Origin: a candidate division FCPU426 bacterium
GTDB lineage: Bacteria > Oederibacteriota > Muellerivitia > Muellerivitales > DAHXKG01
Reading direction: 5' to 3'
Length of the DNA stretch: 64,000 nt
NCBI GenBank assembly: GCA_027366525.1
Contig: DAHXKG010000004.1
Span: 169,617-233,616 of the forward strand
Shown here: positions 38,738 through 46,220 of the stretch, piece by piece
How the letters are laid out: each line of letters begins with the position of its first letter
Position numbering within the stretch: position 1 is the stretch's first letter
Notes under the pieces: generated by a model
Databases searched by the model: none
What the model was told of the DNA's origin: nothing
Seen by the model: only the letters and a program-made list of their open reading frames with translations
Made by a program: the position numbers and the translations under genes

Positions 38738-39877
38738 ATGACAGACCTTCCTCCGTTGGAGTCATTGATCGAAATTCAAGGACGCCAGTATAAGCTTTCA
38801 TCTCAATGTCATCTCGAACAATATCAAATTCAAATGAATGTTTGGCGAGACGGACAATTAATTTCTGAGCAAGTCGTCGATTATCCCGAACAACTCAATG
38901 CGGTTGCGTTGGAAAAATTTTTCCAATCCACGCATCGTCAGCGCTTAGTGGAAATGGAATCCATTTTTCGATTGAGTGCACGGGTAAATGAAAATCCTAC
39001 GGCGGATGCTTGTGTCAAAATGGGTGTTATTTTTCTTGCAAATGACTTTTATGAGGATGCCCGTTATAAATTTTTAAAATCGATTGAAATTGATCCTAAA
39101 AGTCCGGCTGCACTTAAAAACTATGGGATTGCACTAACGCTACTGAATGATTTTGATGGAGCAGTAGCTGCACTAAATCAAGCCATTGAACTCGGATCAT
39201 CTTTTGCGGATCTTTATTATCATTTAGCCAATGTTCATCTGTATCGGCAAGAATTAGATGCCGCAATTCACGGTTATCTCAAGGCACTTGAAATTAATCC
39301 CCGCTATGCGGATGCACACCTAAAGTTAGCAGTTACATGTATTTCTTATATCGTTCAAGCCGGCAATCTTCTTGATGCGGGAAAAATGCAGGAACTGCTC
39401 GAACGAGCGAAATTTGAAACTGAAACCGCAGCTTCGTTAAATCCCAAAATACGGAATCGTTCTTTTTTGATCGCTCAAGAATATTTGAAGAATAAAAAAT
39501 TCCAGAATTGTTTTCAAGAACTCATGAAAACGCGTCCTCGATATGTTCCACGAATTGGTGATGAAATTATCTTTTTCTTCATTTTAACACTGCTTTATGG
39601 CAATGAAGGCATTGATGTTCAAATGACCGAACAATATATTGAAAAACTTGAAAAAGTCATTTCAGAGTATCCCCATTATGCCGATTTGCGGCATCACTTA
39701 GCAGTTGCCTATTTGATTAAGTCAAGGTTTGATGTGCATCGATCGATTCGAGAATTAAAGAAAAGTATTGATGTAAATCCACAATTTCAAAAAGCCATTA
39801 TTCAAATTCCGGAATTAGAATCATTGCACAAACAATTATTGCTAACCATTCGTAATATGATGAATTTCAAGCTATAA
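38738..39877 (+). CDS. TPR-repeat protein
   Basis: I choose ATG 38738, eleven bases after AGGAG; a GTG at 38729 in the same frame is too close. The 379-residue product has an N-terminal beta-rich part (residues 1-70). TPR units follow from about 85 (DACVKMGVIFLANDFYEDAR, LYYHLANVHLYRQELDAAIH, KALEINPRYADAHLKLAV). There is no signal peptide, so it is cytoplasmic. It probably works as a scaffold with the upstream partner-switch proteins, judged by location only. Confidence 0.72.
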   Translation: MTDLPPLESLIEIQGRQYKLSSQCHLEQYQIQMNVWRDGQLISEQVVDYPEQLNAVALEKFFQSTHRQRLVEMESIFRLSARVNENPTADACVKMGVIFLANDFYEDARYKFLKSIEIDPKSPAALKNYGIALTLLNDFDGAVAALNQAIELGSSFADLYYHLANVHLYRQELDAAIHGYLKALEINPRYADAHLKLAVTCISYIVQAGNLLDAGKMQELLERAKFETETAASLNPKIRNRSFLIAQEYLKNKKFQNCFQELMKTRPRYVPRIGDEIIFFFILTLLYGNEGIDVQMTEQYIEKLEKVISEYPHYADLRHHLAVAYLIKSRFDVHRSIRELKKSIDVNPQFQKAIIQIPELESLHKQLLLTIRNMMNFKL

Positions 39878-39954
39878 TCATGTGATTTTCAATCCAGAAA
39901 TTAATAATGCATTCAATCAATGGAATTGTTCAACTCAAAAGGATATAAATCAAT

Positions 39955-41433
39955 ATGGAAAACGTTCGAGTTCGCTTTGCTCCCAGTCCAACCGGTTTTT
40001 TACATATTGGGGGCGCGCGAACCGCTTTATTCAATTGGCTTTTTGCAAAACACGAAGGCGGGAAATTTATTTTGCGAATTGAGGATACTGACACCGAACG
40101 TTCAACATCTGAATACCAAATGAATATTTTAGAAGATCTTCGATGGCTGGGGCTTGATTGGGATGAAGGTCCAGAAGTTGAGGGGAGGTTTAGTCCGTAT
40201 CTTCAATCGCAACGCTTCTCGATTTATCAGAGTTATATTCAACGACTATTAGATTCAGGGCAAGCCTATTATTGCTTTTGTTCGATGCAGGAGTTGGAAA
40301 AAGAACGCTTCGAATCTGAAAAAAAGAAACTCCCATATCATTATTCTAAAAAATGCCGGACTCTATCGCAGCAGGAAATTGAACACCAGATGAAAAACAA
40401 TGTTGCTTTTTCAATTCGAATCAAGGTCCCCAACGAAGGCCAATTGGTGATTCAAGATATGATCCGAGGAACCGTGTCTTTTCAGTGGAATGATTTTGAT
40501 GATTTTATTGTTGTTCGAAGTCAAGGTGGGGCTACATATAATTTAGTGGTGGTGATTGATGATGCATTGATGAAAATTTCCCATGTGATCCGCGGAGAAG
40601 ATCACCTATCCAACACCCCAAAACAAATTCTTTTATATCAAGCACTGAGTTTTGAGGTTCCCCGATTTGCCCATATTCCTTTAATTTTAGGGGCCGATAA
40701 ATCCAGATTATCAAAACGTCATGGGGCTGTTTCAATCGGAGAATTTCGGCGCCAAGGCTATTTGCCCGAGACAATGATTAACTATTTGGCACATTTGGGA
40801 TGGTCCATGGATGGAACTACAGAAGTATTTTCGCGAGAAACGCTTGTAAAGCATTTTAGTTTAACTCGAGTGATCAAAAGTGCCGCTTGCTTTGATTATG
40901 CTAAATTGCAATGGCTAAATGGAAAATACATTCGCGAGATGGACAAGGACACCTTCATTCACTTGGGTACAGCAGTTCTTTTAGAAAAAAATATTATTTC
41001 ATCCGAGTTTATTAAAAACCATGAAAACCAAGTTCGAAAAATTATGTTGATAGTTAAGGATCATGTGAAATTAATTTCTGATATTGCCCATCAAACCGAT
41101 TATTTTTTTAATCCAATTGAAAATTATAATCTGGAATTGATCGAGAAGTTTTCAAATATTGAAGTGACTAAGCGGCTAGAAGAATTTTTTGACCTTATAT
41201 TACCGATGACATCATTTGATGCCGCCGAATTGGAAAAATCAATACGGCATTTGGCTGACCAAAAAAAATTAAAACTAGCCGATTATGTTCATCCCGTTCG
41301 CTTTGCTTTAACCGGGCAATTGACTAGTCCCGGACTTTTTGAGGTTATGGAAATTTTAGGGCATGATTCATGTATCGATCGCATTACGCGGCTTAGTAAT
41401 GGTTTAAAAACTCAAATGTCTGCTAAAAAATAA
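39955..41433 (+). CDS. gltX: Glutamyl-tRNA synthetase
   Basis: GltX charges tRNA-Glu. The 492-residue class I synthetase has the HIGH-like motif PTGFLHIGGARTALFNWL (HIGG at 17-20) and the KMSKS-like motif RLSKRHGAVS near residue 250. The catalytic-core segment IRGEDHLSNTPKQ also fits. A tRNA-Gln gene lies 720 bases downstream; whether the enzyme is discriminating cannot be told from motifs, and no GlnRS or GatCAB is visible here. Confidence 0.94.
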   Translation: MENVRVRFAPSPTGFLHIGGARTALFNWLFAKHEGGKFILRIEDTDTERSTSEYQMNILEDLRWLGLDWDEGPEVEGRFSPYLQSQRFSIYQSYIQRLLDSGQAYYCFCSMQELEKERFESEKKKLPYHYSKKCRTLSQQEIEHQMKNNVAFSIRIKVPNEGQLVIQDMIRGTVSFQWNDFDDFIVVRSQGGATYNLVVVIDDALMKISHVIRGEDHLSNTPKQILLYQALSFEVPRFAHIPLILGADKSRLSKRHGAVSIGEFRRQGYLPETMINYLAHLGWSMDGTTEVFSRETLVKHFSLTRVIKSAACFDYAKLQWLNGKYIREMDKDTFIHLGTAVLLEKNIISSEFIKNHENQVRKIMLIVKDHVKLISDIAHQTDYFFNPIENYNLELIEKFSNIEVTKRLEEFFDLILPMTSFDAAELEKSIRHLADQKKLKLADYVHPVRFALTGQLTSPGLFEVMEILGHDSCIDRITRLSNGLKTQMSAKK

Positions 41434-41574
41434 AAATCATATTTTATGATGATTTGATTGCCGATTGATTAAATGAATGGATTCAAAATGAGTTGTGATT
41501 ATGTTAGAGTAAATGATTGAGATGATGATGTTAAGGTTCCTAACGTTATTTGAGTGTCTTGAAAGGAGTATCAG

Positions 41575-42132
41575 ATGACTGAGTTGATGGAATATAAATT
41601 TAGACATGGTGAAAACAAAGCTAGATTAAGGCCTATAGCTCGCAGAGATTGGGAAAAAGTTGTTGGTTGGTGGAATGATCCGGAGGTCAAGCGCTTGTTT
41701 GATGTCCATTTCGTTGATCAGACATTTGCGGATGCTGAAAAGTGGTTTTCACGGACGAACTCTCCTGACGATGAGAAACATGCGCGATCATTCATTATTG
41801 AGGTATTTCATGAGAATAACTGGATTGGTGTAGGAACAGCCGAGTTTTATAATGAACGTCCAAGCCATAAGACAGCTGAATTTGGTTTTTTAATTGGAGA
41901 GATGAAATGGTGGGGGCAAGGTATTGGAACTGAAACGGCTAAAAAAATAATTCAATATGGATTTAAAACATTGAAATATCATCGAATTGGAGCGGTTTCT
42001 GCGGCGTACAATGTTCGTTCACTGAATGCCTTACAAAAGGCTGGGTTCCAAATCGAAGGTGTTCGAAAAGGGTATGTGTGGAGAGATGGTGAATATCATG
42101 ATCAAATTATGATGTCAGTTTTAGATCTATAG
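41575..42132 (+). CDS. RimJ/RimL-type GNAT acetyltransferase
   Basis: The 185-residue protein has the RimL-like N-terminus RLRPIARRDWEKVVGWWNDPEV and the acetyl-CoA motif MKWWGQGIGTETAKKII near residues 118-134. The final block HRIGAVSAAYNVRSLNALQK is followed by AGFQIEGVRKG, typical of the family. AAAGGAG precedes the ATG. The substrate, an N-terminal amine or a small molecule, is unknown. It is the last core-type gene before tRNA-Gln. Confidence 0.88.
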   Translation: MTELMEYKFRHGENKARLRPIARRDWEKVVGWWNDPEVKRLFDVHFVDQTFADAEKWFSRTNSPDDEKHARSFIIEVFHENNWIGVGTAEFYNERPSHKTAEFGFLIGEMKWWGQGIGTETAKKIIQYGFKTLKYHRIGAVSAAYNVRSLNALQKAGFQIEGVRKGYVWRDGEYHDQIMMSVLDL

Positions 42133-42156
42133 TTTTAGGTAAGTTGTCTACAGAAT

Positions 42157-42230
42157 TGGGAGATCGTCTAATGGTAGGACGGCAGGTTCTGGCCCTGTTA
42201 ATCTAGGTTCGAATCCTAGTCTCCCAGCCA
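42157..42230 (+). tRNA. tRNA-Gln (anticodon CUG)
   Basis: Folded by eye: acceptor TGGGAGA pairs with TCTCCCA, D-arm GTC...GAC, anticodon stem GCAGG/CCTGT with loop TTCTGGC (anticodon CTG), and T-arm CTAGG-TTCGAAT-CCTAG. Discriminator G and encoded CCA end at 42230. The length is 74 nt. Its 3' end is overlapped by the stop codon of the antisense recombinase gene. Confidence 0.95.
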
Positions 42231-43745
42231 TTTTTCAGATAGGCCATATTTTCCCGTCAAAATGGCTTCATCATTGGATTTTTTTGAGTTCGAAACGGCG
42301 ATCAAGTCAAACGGCTTTTTAAATTCCATCGAAAGATGGTTTTCTTTCCAAGACCCCTTTTCAAAAATGGTTCGGATTAACCGCCTTTTTTCGAAGGGAG
42401 ATTGAGTCAAGAAGGTCTGATAGGCCTTGGAGGCCATTTCCAGGAGCTTGACTCCTTCATCCTGATAGGTGTGGTTGGCCTGTTGGTGGACTTGGATGGA
42501 GTGAGCGATTTTTTCCATTTCCGCTTTCCAAGCCATTGATTTCTGGTCAAAAAATTCCTGAGCAATCCTTCCATCCAATTTGTCCTCATACATCGCCTCT
42601 ATCCGACCCTGGATTTTATGGTAATCCACATGTAAACGGGTGATCGCCTCAGTATGAAACTTCTGTTCATCCGCATGACTGGATTTCAAGGCCTGAATAA
42701 TCAAGGCCAGAAGGGTTTCATCGATTTCCAGAGACTTCAGGTAGTTCGAGAACTCACGTTCCAGTTTTTCTTCTCGAGTATAGGGTTCCGGACATTTTCC
42801 TTTATACCCGGTGCAGTGATAATAAACGTATTTTCTCTTTTTCAGTTCTCCCACCAGGGCACATCCACAATGCCCGCAAGTGATCAAACCGGAATAAGAA
42901 AAGATCGGGTTTGCACTTTTGGACTTTTTTTGATTTCGTTGGTTGAGAATTCCCTGAACCTGCTCCCAGAGTTTCTTGGAAACAATGGGAGTATGGATGC
43001 CTGGGTAAGTGAGCCCTTTCCAATCCAATTCCCCGCAATAGGTTCGCGTTCTCAACATCCGGTGAATGCTGGAAACGGGCAAGGGTAAACGGCTTCTTCG
43101 AAATACCAAGCCGGAATCCTTGAATTTCTGAGTGATGGCTTTCAGAGAATAGTTGCCGGTAGCATAATCTTCAAATAAGCGGGCAATGATGGGAGCGTAT
43201 CGAGGATCGATCTCAATCACCTTTTTTCCGTTGGGACCTAGGACGTTCGTATAGCCCAGCGGAGCCATGGAGGGCCAAATCCCTTCCCGGGCTTTTTCCA
43301 GCATTCCTTTTTTGGCTTCTTCCGAGAGGTTATCAATATAGTGTTTGGCCATGACCACCTTGATTCCATGAATCAATTTTTCATTGGAATGGGAGTGAGG
43401 AGAAATCAGGGTGTTTTCTTTGACGAGGTGAATGTCCAGGCCTAAATCATCCAAGGTGACCCAGTCCTTCAAATTACGGTATAACCGGTCTGTTTTTTCA
43501 GCCAGAAGGGTTTGGCAGGACGTGTTTTTCTTGAAAAAGGCAATCATAGCCTCAAATCCTTTTCGGCCGGTGACCTTGGCGGTTTCTACATCTTCAAATT
43601 CCCGGATGATTTCCAAGTTCTGATGGAAAGCAAACTCCCTCAAGAGCTTATATTGGGCCTGAATCGAAAAGCCTTCTTTTTCCTGTTCCTTGGAAGAAAC
43701 CCGGACATACAGGGCAACGAGCTTAGAAGTTGGAGAAAAGTTCAT
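42216..43745 (-). CDS. Large serine recombinase (site-specific integrase/resolvase family)
   Basis: The 509-residue recombinase has the catalytic N-terminal domain (ALYVRVSSKEQ with S17, later EKTDRLYRN). The Recombinase domain contains PLGYTN, and a zinc ribbon (CGHCGCALVGE near 287, then YYHCTGYKGKCPEP) is followed by a coiled-coil C-terminus. Its last codons (WLGD-stop) are read from the 3' end of tRNA-Gln, so the gene appears to abut or cover the attachment site. It is the distal gene of a minus-strand module and probably inserts the adjacent element. Confidence 0.92.
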   Translation of the reverse strand: MNFSPTSKLVALYVRVSSKEQEKEGFSIQAQYKLLREFAFHQNLEIIREFEDVETAKVTGRKGFEAMIAFFKKNTSCQTLLAEKTDRLYRNLKDWVTLDDLGLDIHLVKENTLISPHSHSNEKLIHGIKVVMAKHYIDNLSEEAKKGMLEKAREGIWPSMAPLGYTNVLGPNGKKVIEIDPRYAPIIARLFEDYATGNYSLKAITQKFKDSGLVFRRSRLPLPVSSIHRMLRTRTYCGELDWKGLTYPGIHTPIVSKKLWEQVQGILNQRNQKKSKSANPIFSYSGLITCGHCGCALVGELKKRKYVYYHCTGYKGKCPEPYTREEKLEREFSNYLKSLEIDETLLALIIQALKSSHADEQKFHTEAITRLHVDYHKIQGRIEAMYEDKLDGRIAQEFFDQKSMAWKAEMEKIAHSIQVHQQANHTYQDEGVKLLEMASKAYQTFLTQSPFEKRRLIRTIFEKGSWKENHLSMEFKKPFDLIAVSNSKKSNDEAILTGKYGLSEKWLGD

Positions 43746-43935
43746 GAATCAATCCTTCCTGTTTTTTAGGTTTTCGTTTTTTCTTTCGTAAAGCATTACG
43801 GAGGGTGGAAACCACCCAGCGCTGCATGGTTGTCTTCAAGTAAGCGGTTCTTATTTTAACACGCTGATGCAGTTTTTCGGAAAGCCGGATGTGAATGAGT
43901 TGACCTCTTCTTTTTTTAAATTTTACGAATTTCAT
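43723..43935 (-). CDS. Small basic DNA-binding protein, ribbon-helix-helix-like
   Basis: The 70-residue, very basic protein (MKFVKFKKRRGQLIHIRLSE) has a strand followed by two helices (LIHIRLSEKLHQRVKIRTAYL, TTMQRWVVSTLRNALRKKK), fitting an Arc/MobC-like ribbon-helix-helix. It overlaps the start of the recombinase by 23 bases, so it is probably co-translated. It could be a directionality factor or a repressor of the integration module. The family call is by pattern only. Confidence 0.6.
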   Translation of the reverse strand: MKFVKFKKRRGQLIHIRLSEKLHQRVKIRTAYLKTTMQRWVVSTLRNALRKKKRKPKKQEGLIHELFSNF

Positions 43936-44006
43936 ATTTTATTTTCCTTTCCACCCCAATTGCGTTTAAGGGGATATAAATGTAGCTATTTCACGGATTA
44001 ATCTTT

Positions 44007-44186
44007 TTATTCATGGGACTTTTTCTCGATTTTGGATTGTTCCCAGTCTTGAAGCACTTGGAAGTAGTGAACGAGGTTTTGAAGCATGATTTGCCCGTCT
44101 TGTCGAGTTAAAGTCTGAGAAGTTTTCGATTGGAAGACTTCCAAGACCTGGGTGATCAATTCTTCTTTTGTAAAAATCTTTTCCAT
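44007..44186 (-). CDS. Small uncharacterised protein of the integration module (59 residues)
   Basis: The frame starting MEKIFTKEELITQVLEVFQS is 59 codons long, acidic to neutral and helical, with normal codon use for the region. A perfect inverted repeat lies just upstream of its ATG. I do not recognise a family. Its position between the wHTH-like and RHH-like genes on the same strand suggests an accessory role in the mobile element. Confidence 0.5.
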   Translation of the reverse strand: MEKIFTKEELITQVLEVFQSKTSQTLTRQDGQIMLQNLVHYFQVLQDWEQSKIEKKSHE

Positions 44187-44190
44187 GACC

Positions 44191-44217
44191 GTTCCAAAAT
44201 CAAAATTATTTTGGAAC
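44191..44217 (-). promoter_or_regulatory. Perfect 10-bp inverted repeat (possible operator or attenuator)
   Basis: GTTCCAAAAT (44191-44200), a 7-base loop and ATTTTGGAAC (44208-44217) form an exact inverted repeat. It lies immediately upstream of the 59-residue gene on the minus strand. It may be a repressor site or a mRNA hairpin. Confidence 0.5.
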
Positions 44218-44280
44218 TAAGATAAAACAAGGCCGGGGGTCAGACGTGGGAACGAAAGGTGAAAGGACGGGGAAAATGAA

Positions 44281-44607
44281 TTAAGCGAGATTCAGCTTGA
44301 ACGTGCCCTTTTTTTGACCTCGGAGGATGAATGTTCCCCATGCGGGAGAGTTTTTAAAAACATCCCTCAGGCGTTTGGAATGAATTTCCAGGTTTTCTAA
44401 AAGTGTGTCCTGATGGATTTCAGGAATATGCTGCTGATAGTAGGAGTAAAGTCGTTCGACCACCCGGGATTGAGTTAAAGTGAGATAATAATCCATTCCC
44501 TGAAATCGAATGGTTCGAAAATCATCCGAATGGATAAATTCAGGAATTGAAAGATTAGACAGAGTTTTCAAGGAATTCATCAAGGGGGAATCATTATTTT
44601 TTCCCAT
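44281..44607 (-). CDS. Predicted DNA-binding protein, winged-helix-like
   Basis: The 108-residue protein ends in a segment (LTLTQSRVVERLYSYYQQ, then IHQDTLLENLEIHSKRLRDVF, then FILRGQKKGTFKLNL) with the order helix-helix-helix-hairpin of winged-helix DNA-binding domains. No specific family is certain. It overlaps the upstream small membrane protein gene by 28 bases, so both belong to the recombinase operon. A regulatory role in the element is inferred. Confidence 0.55.
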   Translation of the reverse strand: MGKNNDSPLMNSLKTLSNLSIPEFIHSDDFRTIRFQGMDYYLTLTQSRVVERLYSYYQQHIPEIHQDTLLENLEIHSKRLRDVFKNSPAWGTFILRGQKKGTFKLNLA

Positions 44608-44939
44608 GACTTTTGAAGACTGAAGGCTCGTTGGGTGGGGGTGGCAGTTTCTAAAGTTAAAGCCAGATGGCTAGACGGTTGAAAGCAAACTTTTATATTC
44701 AAAGGAATATTTATGGAAATCGATTTTTCAATCAAAGTCGGATGAGAGATGGTGGAAACATTCGTGGATTCTTGGATAATATCAATCACGTTGTTTTTTG
44801 GTGTGGTTTTATCATTCGGAGTTGGTGAATCCATGTCGGTAGATGTATTAGTAGTGGGCTGAGAATGAGAGGATTGGAGTAACTGGATAACGAGAATTAT
44901 TGTGATCCCTAAAAAAATGGCCTTAATAAAATCAGACAT
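44580..44939 (-). CDS. Small membrane-anchored protein of the integration module
   Basis: The 119-residue protein starts with one hydrophobic helix (IKAIFLGITIILVIQLLQ). A polar Thr/Ser/Pro/Asn-rich stretch follows, then a short beta-rich end. AAAGGAGG stands at ideal distance from the ATG, marking it as the first gene of the minus-strand operon. The function is unknown. The bases upstream (44,940-45,187) hold a probable promoter and otherwise AT-rich sequence. Confidence 0.6.
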   Translation of the reverse strand: MSDFIKAIFLGITIILVIQLLQSSHSQPTTNTSTDMDSPTPNDKTTPKNNVIDIIQESTNVSTISHPTLIEKSISINIPLNIKVCFQPSSHLALTLETATPTQRAFSLQKSWEKIMIPP

Positions 44940-44971
44940 CGTGTTTACCTCCTTTCAGCAATATTGAAACA

Positions 44972-44999
44972 AATGTATCTCGAATTCTATGGTTTGCAA
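44972..44999 (-). promoter_or_regulatory. Possible promoter of the recombinase operon
   Basis: On the minus strand TTGCAA (44994-44999) is followed after 16 bases by TACATT (44972-44977), upstream of the strong ribosome-binding site of the first gene. A moderate match only. Confidence 0.4.
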
Positions 45000-45187
45000 G
45001 ATCAAAATGAATCCATACTGTATTTTCTCGCTTGGAAGCATGGATGGTTTTGGATGCGTTGGAGCATTTTAAATCTATTTTTAAATTGGACTTTGTTAAA
45101 AGGATAAAATATAAATTTATTTCTATTTAATTTCGGAATTTTTTTTATAAAAGTGAAATTCTATTTTTAAAATGAGTTTTTCAGTAA

Positions 45188-45195
45188 AAAAGTAT
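45188..45195 (+). repeat. 8-bp target-site duplication, left copy (AAAAGTAT)
   Basis: Identical to 49142-49149 on the other side of the transposon. Eight bases is the duplication length known for the IS1595 family. Confidence 0.85.
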
Positions 45196-45269
45196 CGGAA
45201 TTATCCCTTTTACAAAGCAGTTGGTATAGGCTAAAATCACTTTAGACGTTAATTCAGAAGGGATTTTCA

Positions 45270-46220
45270 ATGAGATACCGGCCGCCGAAGTTTGCTAGCC
45301 TTAAAGACATGGCCTACATAGACGTATGCTGCCTAACCGAAGACGAAGCCCGCGCTATTCTTGAGGACATCCGCTGGCCGAAGGGTCCCGAATGCCCGCA
45401 TTGCGGCTCTAAGGACCTCACCAGGATGGGAACCGAGAAGGCTAGGGACGGACTGATTCAATGCAACGCCTGCCGGGGCCAGTTCACTGTCATGGTGGGG
45501 ACCATCATGCAGGGGAGTCATATCACCTTAAGGCAATGGCTCCAAGCCTTCCATGCCATGTCCGCCAGCAAGAAGGGCATCTCCGCCCTGCAACTGAAGC
45601 GTAACTTAGGCCTGAAGTCCTACAAGTCGGCTTGGCACATGGCCCACCGCATCCGCTACGCGATGGACAACGAACCGGCCAAGGGCCTGTTGTCTGGCGT
45701 CGTGGCGGCCGACGAGACCTATGTAGGCGGCAAGCCTCCAAAGGACGGCAAGCGCCACAAGCGGGGCCGTGGAACCAGTAAGACCCCGGTGATGGCCCTG
45801 ATCCAGAAAAACGGACAGGCCAGGGCCAAGGCGGTCTCTTCAGTGTCAGCCAGGAGCCGGAAACAAGCTCTGGACAAGAACGTGACGAAGGAGGCCACGA
45901 TTATGACAGACGAGTTGCCTTCCTACGGTCCAGCCACACATGGCTATAAATCCCATCGTTCCATGAACCACAGCGAGAAGGAGTACGCCAGAGGAAAAGC
46001 CCATGCCAACGGAGCCGAGTCATTCTTCGTCCTGCTCAAGCGGGGCATCCACGGCATCTTTCACCACGTCAGCAAGCGGCACCTGCACCGCTACGCCGAC
46101 GAGTTCTCCTTCCGCTGGAGCCACCGTAAGGAATCCGACGGCGAAAGGACAGTGGAAACCATCAAGGGCATAGCTGGGAAAAGGCTGGCCTACGCGCAGA
46201 CTGTCAAGGGTGCGGCATGA
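45270..46220 (+). CDS. IS1595-family (ISXO2-like) transposase
   Basis: The 316-residue transposase has an N-terminal zinc ribbon (CPHCGSKDL...CNACRGQFTV). The DDE-type ISXO2-like domain follows, including VVAADETYVGGK (first Asp), IMTDELPSYG (second Asp) and HANGAESFFVLLKRG (the Asn/His-type third position typical of ISXO2). It is full length. GC content is strikingly higher than in neighbouring genes. Its TGA overlaps the ATG of the R-M gene (ATGA), so transposase and passenger may be co-translated. Confidence 0.93.
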   Translation: MRYRPPKFASLKDMAYIDVCCLTEDEARAILEDIRWPKGPECPHCGSKDLTRMGTEKARDGLIQCNACRGQFTVMVGTIMQGSHITLRQWLQAFHAMSASKKGISALQLKRNLGLKSYKSAWHMAHRIRYAMDNEPAKGLLSGVVAADETYVGGKPPKDGKRHKRGRGTSKTPVMALIQKNGQARAKAVSSVSARSRKQALDKNVTKEATIMTDELPSYGPATHGYKSHRSMNHSEKEYARGKAHANGAESFFVLLKRGIHGIFHHVSKRHLHRYADEFSFRWSHRKESDGERTVETIKGIAGKRLAYAQTVKGAA

